Assembly (NCBI RefSeq): GCF_026151205.1
Contig: NC_087077.1
Span: 14,916,983-14,980,982 of the forward strand
Direction: 5' to 3'
Length of the DNA stretch: 64,000 bases
From: Bolinopsis microptera
Taxonomy: Eukaryota; Ctenophora; Tentaculata; Lobata; Bolinopsidae
In this document: positions 11,380 through 21,647 of the stretch, piece after piece
Layout of the letters: each line of letters opens with the position of its first letter
How positions within the stretch are numbered: position 1 is the first letter of the stretch
The notes under the pieces: generated by a model
Seen by the model: only the letters and a program-made list of their open reading frames with translations
The model's database searches: none
Told to the model about the DNA's origin: nothing
Made by a program: the position numbers and the translations under genes

Positions 11380-11662
11380 AACAACTGATCATATCAAAGC
11401 TGGACTATTGTAATGCCCTTTACATGAATCTTTCAAAGACTAGAGTGAAGAAGCTGCAATCTGTTCTAAATGCAGGGATACGTTTCATTTACGACATCTA
11501 TGACAGAAATACTGACTTGTCTCCTTTCTACAAGAAAGCTCATATTCTCCCTGTTGAAAAGAGGATATTTTTCAAAGTGTGTCTCATCTGTTTCAAAGTG
11601 ACCCATGGATTGGCACCAATGTACCTCCAAGAGTTGGTTCAAATGAACAGAGATGATAATCT

Positions 11663-11998
11663 AGGTAAACTATAGGTAAAAATATAATATTAATCATAAG
11701 CTAAAATGTACTAATCTTTGTATTCTAAATGGGGAAAAAGAAGAAACATTGTCAGTCAGTCGAGAAAATTGTCAGTCAGGCTATATGGCAGCTTTGTAGA
11801 TGTTGTGACTTTGCTAGTAGTGGTCCCAGGCTTGCGACTGGAATTGCGGTGTTAAATCGATTTAATGGTATACCAACGATCCACCTCCCACTTGTTGTTT
11901 GGTACTTAGCATTAATAGTGTTAGCTGTCAAAGAAAACCAGAACAAAAACAGCATGCAACCTTCTTATGAAGATACCTAAGTTCTCTTAATTGAAGGC
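11663..11998. other. Unassigned segment inside the LINE 3' coding region
   Basis: This stretch replaces about 30 codons expected between DDNL and RRFSNYTP of ORF2. It may be another small insertion or a rearranged stretch. An 83-codon frame in it (11729-11980) has no recognisable features and I do not call it a gene. Confidence 0.4.
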
Positions 11999-12240
11999 AA
12001 CTAGCAGGCGGTTCAGCAACTATACACCTGAATCATGGAATTGTCTCCCTCTTAATGTCCGTAATATCGACAATATTGTCTCTTTTAAGGGTAAGTTAAA
12101 GAACTATTTATATGATCAGCTATAGCCTGGTTAAGCTATTTTTTGTGGCTTCTAGTCTTTTTTTGTGTTATTTTTTGTTTTCCGTGTATCCACTTCTTGT
12201 TTTTCTGGTTTTTATCGGTGTGTCAATAAAATCAATTATG

Positions 12241-12591
12241 TAGTATGTATACTTTAACCATTTTTTGCGACAGTTAATCTGATATTATCTCTTTAACATT
12301 ATTTAGTATTTTTTGATTTAGGAGACCCGTGTTTTGTTTTTAACTTTCTGCTCCGAGGAGGAGAGAAAGTTATTTGAGGAGAGCCGCTCAGACATGGGCA
12401 CCGTATTGTGTAAATTATTTAGTTATCTTTATACTATATCTTTGTCGCATAGTAGCGGGGTAGTAAATACAGTGTTTCGTTTCGTTTCGTTTCGTAAATA
12501 TATTTTTCCATCAACATTAATAATTTATCAAATTCAATTTTATTAATTAATAAAATACAATACATTATATATATAAATAATTCATTAAAAC
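12241..12591. other. Non-coding, LINE-tail-like, with a (TTTCG)n microsatellite
   Basis: AT-rich sequence with GTTTCGTTTCGTTTCGTTTCG at about 12475-12495. Short tandem tails are typical of CR1-type 3' ends, so a separate LINE 3' fragment may end here. No gene was seen. Confidence 0.35.
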
Positions 12592-12592
12592 T

Positions 12593-12660
12593 TCCCAGTG
12601 GAATAAAGATTTACAAAACGCTTCTTTGCCACAAAAGGATGAAACCAAAGATATTCATTA
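12593..12660 (-). mobile_element. LINE 3'-UTR fragment in inverted orientation
   Basis: This matches, in inverse complement, the 3' UTR of the plus-strand LINE copy at about 13720-13788 (shared CTTCCCAGTGGA and AAGGATGAAACCA). The two form a 68-bp inverted repeat around the RT fragment. Confidence 0.7.
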
Positions 12661-12826
12661 TGTCTCTCCTTATTGCTTAAATAGCTGGGTCTTTGACACT
12701 GTCCCCCACTTTAGACTTTTATCTAAATTGGAGGGGTTTGGGGTCAAAGGAAAAGTTTAAGATGTTATTTAAGATTTTCTTACAGACAGAACCATGAGGG
12801 TTTGTGTAGAATGACAATGGTCTGAG

Positions 12827-13788
12827 GTGAAACACGTGTTATCTGGTGTTCCCCAGGGGTCAGTATTGGGTCCTTTGCTATTTATTCTTTATATTAATGA
12901 TTTACCTGATATAGTCAAGAATAAGATTAAATTATTTGCAGATGACCTCAAGTTGATTGGTAATGCAGCTAACCACAGCAGTGTTGCTGAAGATATTGTA
13001 AAACTGGAAGTCCGGGAGAGTATTTGGCTTTTGAAGTTTAATCCTGCTAAATGTAAAGTTGTTCATATTAATCTTAATAGCAACCCTAACTTAAATTATT
13101 TAGTAATTCGTATGATTTGCTGGATTGTGAGGAATTTGATAATTAGAGAAAAATGTGTAATGATAGCCATCTATAAAGCTTTGATAAGACCTCATCTAGA
13201 GTATTGTGTCCAATTGTGGAATCCAGTTGTGGCTCATGGAAGTTGGGGGACTGTTTTGGAGCTGGAGAGCGTCCAGAGGCGGTTTACCGGTCTGATTGAT
13301 AAGGTGGGTACTCTTCCTTACAGCCGTAGACTGGAAATCATTAATTTGACAACGCTGGCAGAGCGGCGAATACGTGGGGACCTTATTGAAGCTTTTAAGG
13401 TTATTAATGGCTTGACTGATTATGGTTCAGACTTGTTCAGACCAAGCAGATCAGGTCTTAATCTGGTTTCATCCAATAGATGTAGTAAGAGTGTGACAAA
13501 GGTCAAGAATCTTCAGTGTTCTTTTCTTCCAGAGTGGGTTGTTCCTTATTGGAACAAACTCCCTTCGGAGGTGAAGAACTGCTTGACAGTTTTGAGTCTT
13601 AAAATTGGACTAAAAAGTTTTAAAAAGAATATGATTTCTAAATGTATTGTAAATGACTTTTTAAAGTTTTAACAAGAATTGAAGGTACCAGTTATATCAG
13701 TAATAAGGAAAAACACGATGATTATCTGTGGTTTCATCCTTATGTAGTAAAGAAACGTTTTATAAATCTTTACTCCACTGGGAAGTAT
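12827..13788 (+). mobile_element. 5'-truncated second LINE, RT C-terminal part plus 3' UTR
   Basis: The frame 12827-13672 begins within the reverse transcriptase (GVPQGSVLGPLLFILYIND, FADDLKLIG) and runs through the usual C-terminal region (YKALIRPHLEYCVQLW, LESVQRRFTGLI, RRIRGDLIEAFKVINGL, WNKLPSEVKNC) to a stop. About 40 residues normally found between 'CKVVHINLNSNPNLNYL' and 'CWIVRNLIIREK' are missing, an internal deletion. The family is distinct from the 6.1-kb LINE and is CR1/Jockey-like by its C-terminus. It is truncated and not functional. Confidence 0.82.
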
Positions 13789-13929
13789 GAATAAATTAAA
13801 TTTTGTAATGTTGTTTTTATTCATGATTAATATTTGATAAATTATTACCTTTAAATTTGATGGAGAAATAGTTATTTTCCATGTAGTGTGATGATGCTTT
13901 TTAGACATTAGTGATGATGTTATGTCACA

Positions 13930-14140
13930 ATTTTTACTTTACTTTACTTTACTTCAATTTTCCCTAAAACTTCATTCAAAACATTCCAAAAATAAAAATC
14001 ATTTACACTGTTTTTATGAATCATTTCTTTCTTAAATCGTTCCAATTTAACTTTAAAGCTTAAAACTGTCGAGCAGTTCTTGACATCTGAAGGGAGTTTG
14101 TTCCAGTAAGGAATGACTCGCTCCGGAAGAAAGACTCACT
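13930..14140 (-). mobile_element. Minus-strand fragment of the second LINE family with AGTAA tail
   Basis: Read on the minus strand, 14130-14010 encodes LPERVIPYWNKLPSDVKNCS followed by a KLERFKK-like end, closely matching the C-terminus of the plus-strand copy at about 13529-13640. Its 3' end on this strand is an (AGTAA)n run (plus-strand TTTAC repeats, 13932-13955), as for CR1-type tails. Confidence 0.75.
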
Positions 14141-14338
14141 CTCAAAAAAATTGTCTTTTCTCAATAACTAAGTTCCTTACAATCCAGCAGATCATACGAT
14201 TTGCTTTAGAAATACATGCTTTTATTTGTTCATTCCAAAGCAAGGAGCTATGGGTAAAAGATGCGAAATTTTACAGAGTTCGGCTAATTTATTTCAATAC
14301 TCGAGTGACTAGTTTGAATTACTCATCTCGTGGCCCTG

Positions 14339-14400
14339 GTTACATGGGGACCCCAGGTGTTTATGTTCATAAACATAACAGAGATTCGGCGCAGGATATA
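14339..14400 (+). mobile_element. Truncated copy of the TTACCTGGGG miniature element
   Basis: It starts TTACATGGGGACCCC and shares CATAAACATAACAGAGATTCGGCG with the copies at 20425 and 24189, but lacks the right terminus. Confidence 0.6.
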
Positions 14401-14547
14401 TATAAATATTACTTGTGAAACAAGCGCGTCACACAGTACGTGTAGACTCATGGCTAGGTGAAACATATTATAAAAATAAAACATTGCCCTGTAAAGTTTT
14501 ATGTGAACAAAAAATTGCTTTTGATCACGTTACAGATTAGTTGCTAA

Positions 14548-14786
14548 TTACCTGGGGACCTCAGGCTATTATTTGCTCTATTAATATTGTACAGTGGTCA
14601 TGATCTATCCTAAAGTGGTAGTGACCACAGTCCCCTGCGAAGAAGGAGGACCTGGAATCCGATCGTTTGGTTCAGTTGTATCACGTCGTGACCCCATACC
14701 AATGTCGTTTCATTATCGAGTTTCTTTAATGTTGGTAAACAACAATAGAGATTAGGCGGAATGACAGGCTGAGCGCGGCCCAGTAA
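14548..14786 (+). mobile_element. Longer copy of the TTACCTGGGG miniature element
   Basis: It begins TTACCTGGGGACCTCAGGC and ends GCGCGGCCCAGTAA, the two termini of the family. The middle holds a segment (TATCACGTCGTGACCCC ...) also seen at 24589-24700. No target duplication was found, so the copy may be rearranged or nested. Confidence 0.6.
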
Positions 14787-14936
14787 GCGGCGGGTCATAC
14801 AACTGACAACGTATGACAAGGGTTCAGTTTAGTTGTCGTATTAATTCCAATTTTAGTGCAATTGTGATAAAACCTGGGTTCAGTTGTCGATTTGGGATTT
14901 AAGCTGATTGGTCATCCAATTAAGCTGATTGGGTTT

Positions 14937-15625
14937 TTGACGGATGTTACTCGCTTAAATTTGTTCGAAGTAGTTCGCGCCGCTTTCTTCTCGATGGCAA
15001 GTGCTACGAAGTAGCGCGCGCCGGGCCAGACCATTAACAATGGTCAAATTGGGTGCCTGTTAACTGTTGCTCTAACCAGAGCCGCCTCGCTTCTCGCTTG
15101 CAGTAGCGCGCGACCGAAACAAGCGCGCTACTGCAAGCGAGAGGGCTCTGGTTAGAGCAACAGTAGGCGTATACACATGGCTTTGCTCTATCCAGAGCCC
15201 TTGCGCTTGCAGTAGCGCGCGGCCGCCTCACGAAACAAGCGCGCCCGAAGTGGCGCGAAAGCACATGGTTAGGTGAACACATGGCTATGTGAATGTTAAC
15301 TGTGTGGGAACTAGGTTCAATTGGGTTTTACTGGGCCGCGCTCAGCCTGTCATTCCGCCTAATTTCTGTTAATAAACATGATAGCCTGAGGTCCCCAATA
15401 CAAGTAAATTGGGTTCAGTTGTATGTCATCCTCTTGACCATTGTTAATGGTCTGGCCCGGCGCGCGCTACTTCGTAGCACTTGCCGTCGATAAATTATCG
15501 AGAAGAAAGCGGCGCGCGCTATACTTCGAAGAAATTAATGTTAATTACTTCGAGTAACATCCGTCAACCGAGGCAAGTGCTACGAAGTAGCGCGTGCCGG
15601 GCTAGTCCATTAACAACTAGGCAGT
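14937..15625. repeat. Complex fold-back element with nested palindromes
   Basis: Arms 14937-15047 and 15434-15567 are inverted repeats with long identical stretches (for example CGAAGTAGCGCGCGCCGGGC in the left arm). Part of the arm occurs a third time in direct orientation at 15571-15625. The loop contains another palindrome at 15066-15162 (arms TGTTGCTCTAACCAGAGCC and complement), a degenerate further copy at 15183-15260, and an inserted miniature transposon. No coding capacity. Confidence 0.8.
15328..15407 (-). mobile_element. 80-bp TTACCTGGGG-family miniature transposon, 8-bp TSD
   Basis: The termini TTACTGGGCC... and ...TACAAGTAA are bounded by perfect 8-bp direct repeats ATTGGGTT at 15320-15327 and 15408-15415. 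The interior matches the family in inverted orientation (CAGCCTGTCATTCCGCC and GCCTGAGGTCCCC). An 8-bp duplication is typical of hAT-type transposition. Confidence 0.75.
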
Positions 15626-16909
15626 GTGCCATCGACAATAAGACGCGCGCGCTGACCATTGAATGGTTTTTTGCTCCTATTTCGGCCAGCACATTATTTT
15701 GGAAACAATCGAAAAGTTATTATACTTCCCATATAAAAATTTTGTTGAAATTTGGTCAGCTTACGTAAACACTTATGTTCTACTGAACCTAATTTAGTTT
15801 GAGCAATATCGATGCTCAGAATTTGAGTTATCAACGAATTTATACCTATTTTGTCATTTTAAGACCTCTTAATCAAGGCCAATCTCTCCCAACTAAATTA
15901 GGTTCGGTAGTTAAGTATGATTGGAAGGTTCTGACAAATTTTCAGCATGATTTATGTTCAGGAACCGAAGATATGACAGAATAATACGACAAAAATCAAC
16001 GAATTTCGTCAAATTACGCAAGTTTTAGACCTAATTTTGCTCCAAAAGCCGCGCACCATCAAATATGGCACCTAGGCGAAATTCACTGATCATTCCAAAA
16101 AGGTATGATAAATTTGCTACTGTGAAAATTCTCACAGTCTCTAGAAAACGATGGTACAAAAATTTTGAAAATCCGAGCAAGTTTATTTTTATCGTGCACC
16201 GCCTATAACAACGGACAATACAAAAGCTATTGCTTCACTGCTTCAGCATAGACTGAGACTGTGAAACTGAAAGGCCCATGCATACGATTTTAATTACATT
16301 TATGGAGGAGCAGTTATTTTATTGAAGCAACATATTATGCCAAAATTGCTCGATGGCCCATTATGATCAAGCTATGCACTATGACACAATATTTTGACAT
16401 GCTTTCGAAATATTTTATACATTATAACAAATTTAAACTCGTAAATATAATAGCATAAAAGTTTTAAAAGCTTCGGAAGTCTACAAGTACAAATCTTACC
16501 ATTTTCAGAAGTTATACATTAGTAAATCTTTAATACAATTAGTTTAAGTTACCAGTGTAACTTTCCATTCCAAAAAATGTAATACATAATATAGTTGTAA
16601 CAAAGCCAGGTTGTGAGAAAAAGAAAACATATTTTGCTATGAGTATAATTTAACTATGAGCACCCAAAACATATAAAAATGTCGATACAATTGACCACCA
16701 TGATAGTAAACGTGTTGTACTGATTTTTTCAGACCTAAAACTAAAATTGCAGGACGCGAAGAATAAAGATCTTATCGTTATCATTACATGCAATTGCATA
16801 GAATAATCTTACTCTACATATTACCCTTATACATTATAATTCGTTACGATAGTTATAATTATTCATGTCACATAAATCGTTACATTTTTTTGTCTAAGTC
16901 TTGTTAAAC
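15626..16909. other. Non-coding, downstream of the Ly6-like exon
   Basis: AT-rich. The only structure noted is a 15-bp inverted repeat GAACCTAATTTAGTT (about 15785 and its complement at about 15890-15912). No exon was recognised. The 3' UTR of the Ly6-like gene should lie just left of 16910. Confidence 0.4.
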
Positions 16910-17440
16910 TTAAAATAGAGTGAATGCAAGGAAAGAGACAAGCTGGATGAGAAGGAAAGAGAATGTTAGTTTACTTTCCGAGGATACATAGTTCTCCCTT
17001 TCTCCGTCGTCCTGGGATTTCATGTTGCAGTTATCAGTACTGCAGACATTCAATTTGCAGGACATAGTATCAGTATCGAATCCGAATTCTCCGAAAGATT
17101 CTACCATCGCCTCACATACGGTACCCTCCATTTCCGCAGTGGAGGCGTCGGCTGGCACGCATTCTCTTATGACAAAGTCACCTGACATTGATTCACCTTC
17201 TGCACTCACGCTCAAATATGCACAGTTCGTTTCGCCATCCCAATCCGTTTCACAAGCCATCATGTGGGATGAGTCACAGCCCGAAAACTCACCCCGTAAA
17301 GTTTCAAATCCAAGACTCGATTCCATACTTTCCTTCGCGGCATCGGAGTCGTCGGTCTGGCCGTCTGGAAGCCCATAGAATTCCAGTTCAGAAACCGAGT
17401 AAGGAGGTGCGGCTAAGCTGATGAGAAGCCTCCTTAAAGT
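16910..17440 (-). CDS. Ly6/uPAR-like GPI-anchored protein, last exon (partial, possibly degenerating)
   Basis: An open frame of 176 codons plus stop. The distal end is a hydrophobic tail (LTFSFLLIQLVSFLAFTLF) directly after a small polar stretch, the pattern of a GPI-attachment signal, and just before it CSTDNCN, the CxxxxCN signature closing three-finger Ly6/uPAR domains. Eight cysteines lie between. At the N-terminal side the frame reads LLISLAAPPYSVSELEFYGL, which looks like the end of a signal peptide followed by the domain's first strand. There the usual C-x-x-C pair appears as F and L. No start codon lies in the exon, so an upstream exon or trans-splice is needed. Its 5' part is repeated in tandem to the right, suggesting a rearranged locus. 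Ly6 proteins are small secreted or surface ligand binders; the function here is unknown. Confidence 0.6.
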   Translation of the reverse strand, partial: TLRRLLISLAAPPYSVSELEFYGLPDGQTDDSDAAKESMESSLGFETLRGEFSGCDSSHMMACETDWDGETNCAYLSVSAEGESMSGDFVIRECVPADASTAEMEGTVCEAMVESFGEFGFDTDTMSCKLNVCSTDNCNMKSQDDGERENYVSSESKLTFSFLLIQLVSFLAFTLF

Positions 17441-19819
17441 TTATTTGGGTTAGAAACGACATCTGGGTCCCTACCCTCGCACAAGATTATTCTCAATTTT
17501 CTTGTTGTGTCCACAACTATACCGTTGATCAGAGTCACATCTGATGACTTCAGTGAAAGGGCTGATGACTTCAGTGAAAGAGCTGGTGACCTAGTGAAAG
17601 TGCTGGTGACGATGAGAAAGACCATAAACCAGGGATTCCTTCGGGAGCATGTAAGATTATATCCAAAGTTTGTTCGCCAATGGGGTGTGTCTGGGTGTCA
17701 AAGATCTTCAAGGTGGGTGCTACTTGTGATGAACTCTAGAAGGATGGGATGGTAATACTCGGTCTGGCCGTCTGGAAGCCCATAGAATTCCAGTTCAGAA
17801 ACCGAGTAAGGAGGTGCGGCTACTGATGAGAAGCCTCCTTAAAGTTTATTTGGGTTAGAAACGACATCTGGGTCCCTACCCTCGCACAAGATTATTCTCA
17901 ATTTTCTTGTTGTGTCCACAACTATTAACAATCAATCAAAGATATTAATGAAAAATATTTCATCAAAGAATACTAATAAAAGACATTGATATAATATATA
18001 TTATATAACCGTCTTAGGAAAAATACGAAATAACTGATCATGGATCACGTTATTCATTTTTACAGAACATGTGGGATTGCTCAATACAACCTGATATACT
18101 GTGTATATATAATGTGAAAGAAATTGTAATGATCAAAATTATGGAAAGATCAAGGACAACCTGATATACTGTGTATATATGTTGTGTCCACAACTATACC
18201 GTTGATCAGAGTCACATCTGATGACTTCAGTGAAAGGGCTGATGACTCCAGTGAAAGAGCTGGTGACCTAGTGAAAGTGCTGGTGACGATGAGAAAGACC
18301 ATAAACCAGGGATTCCTTCGGGAGCATGTAAGATTATATCCAAAGTTTGTTCGCCAATGGGGTGTGTCTGGGTGTCAAAGATCTTCAAGGTGGGTGCTAC
18401 TTGTGATGAACTCTAGAAGGATGGGATGGTAATACTCGGTCTGGCCGTCTGGAAGCCCATAGAATTCCAGTTCAGAAACCGAGTAAGGAGGTGCGGCTAC
18501 TGATGAGAAGCCTCCTTAAAGTTTATTTGGGTTAGAAACGACATCTGGGTCCCTACCCTCGCACAAGATTATTCTCAATTTTCTTGTTGTGTCCACAACT
18601 GTACCGTTGATCAGAGTCACATCTGATGACTTCAGTGAAAGGGCTGATGACTTCAGTGAAAGAGCTGGTGACCTAGTGAAAGTGCTGGTGACGATGAGAA
18701 AGACCATAAACCAGGGATTCCTTCGGGAGCATGTAAGATTATATCCAAAGTTTGTTCGCCAATGGGGTGTGTCTGGGTGTCAAAGATCTTCAAGGTGGGT
18801 GCTACTTGTGATGAACTCTAGAAGGATGGGATGGTAATACTCGGTCTGGCCGTCTGGAAGCCCATAGAATTCCAGTTCAGAAACCGAGTAAGGAGGTGCG
18901 GCTAAGCTGATGAGAAGCCTCCTTAAAGTTTATTTGGGTTAGAAACGACATCTGGGTCCCTACCCTCGCACAAGATTATTCTCAATTTTCTTGTTGTGTC
19001 CACAACTATACCGTTGATCAGAGTCACATCTGATGACTTCAGTGAAAGGGCTGATGACTTCAGTGAAAGAGCTGGTGACCTAGTGAAAGTGCTGGTGACG
19101 ATGAGAAAGACCATAAACCAGGGATTCCTTCGGGAGCATGTAAGATTATATCCAAAGTTTGTTCGCCAATGGGGTGTGTCTGGGTGTCAAAGATCTTCAA
19201 GGTGGGTGCTACTTGTGATGAACTCTAGAAGGATGGGATGGTAATACTCGGTCTGGCCGTCTGGAAGCCCATAGAATTCCAGTTCAGAAACCGAGTAAGG
19301 AGGTGCGGCTACTGACGAGAAGCCTCCTTAAAGTTTATTTGGGTTAGAAACGACATCTGGGTCCCTACCCTCGCACAAGATTATTCTCAATTTTCTTGTT
19401 GTGTCCACAACTATACCGTTGATCAGAGTCACATCTGATGACTTCAGTGAAAGGGCTGATGACTTCAGTGAAAGAGCTGGTGACCTAGTGAAAGTGCTGG
19501 TGACGATGAGAAAGACCATAAACCAGGGATTCCTTCGGGAGCATGTAAGATTATATCCAAAGTTTGTTCGCCAATGGGGTGTGTCTGGGTGTCAAAGATC
19601 TTCAAGGTGGGTGCTACTTGTGATGAACTCTAGAAGGATGGGATGGTAATACTCGGTCTGGCCGTCTGGAAGCCCATAGAATTCCAGTTCAGAAACCGAG
19701 TAAGGAGGTGCGGCTACTGATGAGAAGCCTCCTTAAAGTTTATTTGGGTTAGAAACGACATCTGGGTCCCTACCCTCGCACAAGATTATTCTCAATTTTC
19801 TTGTTGTGTCCACAACTAT
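17353..19819. repeat. Tandem 405-407-bp repeats carrying the Ly6 5' exon segment
   Basis: Units begin CGGTCTGGCCGTCTGG at 17353, 17760 (cut at 17925), 18437, 18842, 19249 and 19654 (cut at 19819), with an extra partial unit 18181-18436. Unit lengths alternate 405 and 407 because of an AG indel (GGCTAAGCTGATG versus GGCTACTGATG). Each unit contains the Ly6 signal-peptide-side exon sequence on the minus strand. Frames of 82 codons (+) and 63 codons (-) recur in every unit simply because the DNA repeats. A (GATGACTTCAGTGAAAG) mini-duplication lies within each unit. Confidence 0.92.
17926..18180. repeat. Spacer repeated at 19820-20050
   Basis: About 230 bp of AT-rich sequence interrupting the 405-bp array recurs after the last unit, so array plus spacer forms a higher-order duplication. 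The first copy ends with an extra CAACCTGATATACTGTGTAT that is also found 70 bp earlier. Confidence 0.85.
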
Positions 19820-20424
19820 TAACAATCAATCAAAGATATTAATGAAAAATATTTCATCAAAGAATACTAATAAAAGACATTGATATAATATATATTATAT
19901 AACCGTCTTAGGAAAAATACGAAATAACTGATCATGGATCACGTTATTCATTTTTACAGAACATGTGGGATTGCTCAATACAACCTGATATACTGTGTAT
20001 ATATAATGTGAAAGAAATTGTAATGATCAAAATTATGGAAAGATCAAGGATTGAATGAGTAAAAACTCATATCTAGCGCTCGCTCTCATATCTAAATGTT
20101 TTGTTATCACTAAAGACACGTCACCAATCACAATAACAAGGATATTATACAATACCCAACGAAGAGCTAGCAACTATATCCGACAGCTGCGGAGAGTGGT
20201 AACGGAAGCGAAATATTTAACTTTATAATTGGTTTGGGGGAGCTGTAAACCAATTATCTAATCACCTCGAAGTAAAAAGAGGAATGCGTCTAAACTCGGA
20301 CTTGAAATGATATATGATTTAGTTAAGATACGTCAAGAGGTAATCGGATGATCTGATGAATCACTTTACACTCGACTACCAGGTTTTTTGTTAGGGACTG
20401 GCCTAAACTCCAAAGTACCAGCCA

Positions 20425-20651
20425 TTACCTGGGGACCCCATGCTATAATGTTCATGAACAACCGCCGCGAATATATAGATTCAACGGAATGATCATAGGC
20501 TGAGCGCCGCCTTGATTCACGATGTCAATCCTTCGCAGCTCGGTGAGGCACAGTGGTGCATCTCGCCGATCTACCGAAGTGGTTGCGAGAAGCATTATTT
20601 GATGCGCGCGCGACCCAGTAGTGCATCGCGCTACAAAGCGCCGCCCAGTAA
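20425..20651 (+). mobile_element. 227-bp TTACCTGGGG-family transposon with 8-bp TSD and empty sister site
   Basis: The termini TTACCTGGGGACC and GCCCAGTAA are imperfect inverted repeats. ACCAGCCA occurs at 20417-20424 and 20652-20659. The sister tandem copy near 21435 lacks the element (reads straight through GCCAATGTT), giving an empty-site comparison. No coding frame, so non-autonomous; hAT-like by its TSD length. Confidence 0.8.
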
Positions 20652-21647
20652 ACCAGCCAATGTTTACTCAAAAATATATAAAATGTAATAATTATTATCA
20701 ATTACAAGTCAAAAAATCACACAAGATTAAATATTGTGACTTACTTAAAGTTAAACACGTTTTTTAGAAATAAATGGCCCTGAGGGATTATCCAGATCCA
20801 AACCCTTTACTCTGACCCCAATCATATTCCTAACTAGATTCTTATCTGGAGTATATACTTATAGTTATACTAATAGTAATAGTTATATGCTAAAACCCTA
20901 AGGCTAACCATAACTAAACGACCCGTGCTATATCTCCTCCGAAAGCACATCCAATTTGATACGTAGGAAATATTTGAATAACTTGCTTTATTTTGTACGT
21001 TGACGTCATGTTTAGGATACCAAAATCAAAAATTGAACGGAGAATAGTTAAAGATCAAAGATCGAATGAGTAAAAACTGTATTTACTTTTAGTTTTAGCG
21101 CTCGCTCTCATATCTAAATGTCTTGTTATCACTAAAGACACGTCACCAATCACAATAACAAGGAATATACAATACCCCATGAAGAGCTAGCAACTATATC
21201 CGACAGCTGTGGAGACTGGTAACGGAAGCGAAATATTTAACTTTATAATTGGTTTGGGGGAGCTGTAAACCAATTATCTAATCTGTAATCACCTCGAAAT
21301 GAGGAATGCGTCTAAACTCGGACTTGAAATGATATATGATTTAGTTAAGATACGTCAAGAGGTAATCGGATGATCTGATGAATAACTCTACACTCGACTA
21401 TCAGGTTTGTTTGTTAGGGACCGGCCAAAGTACTATAGCCAATGTTATGTTTACTCAAAAATATATATAATAATTATTATCTATTATTATTAAAAGTCAA
21501 AAACTCATACAAGATTAGATATTGTGACTTACTTAATGAGTTAAACACGTAATTCTTTAGAAATAAATGGCTCTAAGAGATTATTCAGATCCAAACTCTC
21601 TACTCTGACCCCTGCAATCTTATTCCTAACTAAATTCTTATCTGGAG

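Larger units (their letters stand above)
7454..11675 (+). pseudogene. LINE ORF2: AP endonuclease and reverse transcriptase, disrupted by an insertion
   Basis: The continuous frame 7454-9934 encodes an endonuclease: FNVNRL at the start, catalytic-type Glu in FLQET, YRPP, AGDFNLHVE and GTLDLVITT. It is followed by a reverse transcriptase with AAFDTIDH, GVPQGSLLGPILF and the catalytic YADDSQLY. At the end of the endonuclease the usual SDH reads SDR (codon 8135-8137). The natural frame continues after the inserted element from 11388 (IISKLDYCNAL...) to at least 11662. The full protein would cleave target DNA and copy the LINE RNA. Because of the insertion the product is truncated before its C-terminal domain, and the endonuclease looks catalytically impaired. 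I call it a dead copy. Confidence 0.82.
6100..12240 (+). mobile_element. CR1/L2/Jockey-like LINE, interrupted by a second element
   Basis: A non-LTR retrotransposon with ORF1 (6276-7493) and ORF2 (7454-9934, continuing at 11388). ORF2 has an apurinic-type endonuclease and a reverse transcriptase and no RNase H, the CR1/L2/Jockey layout. It is cut at 9934/11380 by an ORF1-only element. Its C-terminal coding resumes with LDYCNALYMNL at about 11400 and, after a second break (about 11662-11998), with RRFSNYTPESWNCLPLNVRN (12004 onwards) to a TAG at about 12123. The 3' UTR runs to about 12240. The outer limits are approximate. Confidence 0.8.

Noticed and set aside
14113-14418. 101-codon plus-strand frame
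   Set aside because: It overlaps a minus-strand LINE C-terminal fragment and a truncated miniature transposon.
17507-19649. Repeated 82-codon (+) and 63-codon (-) frames
   Set aside because: They recur only because the 405-bp unit recurs, with no family features and no independent support as genes.
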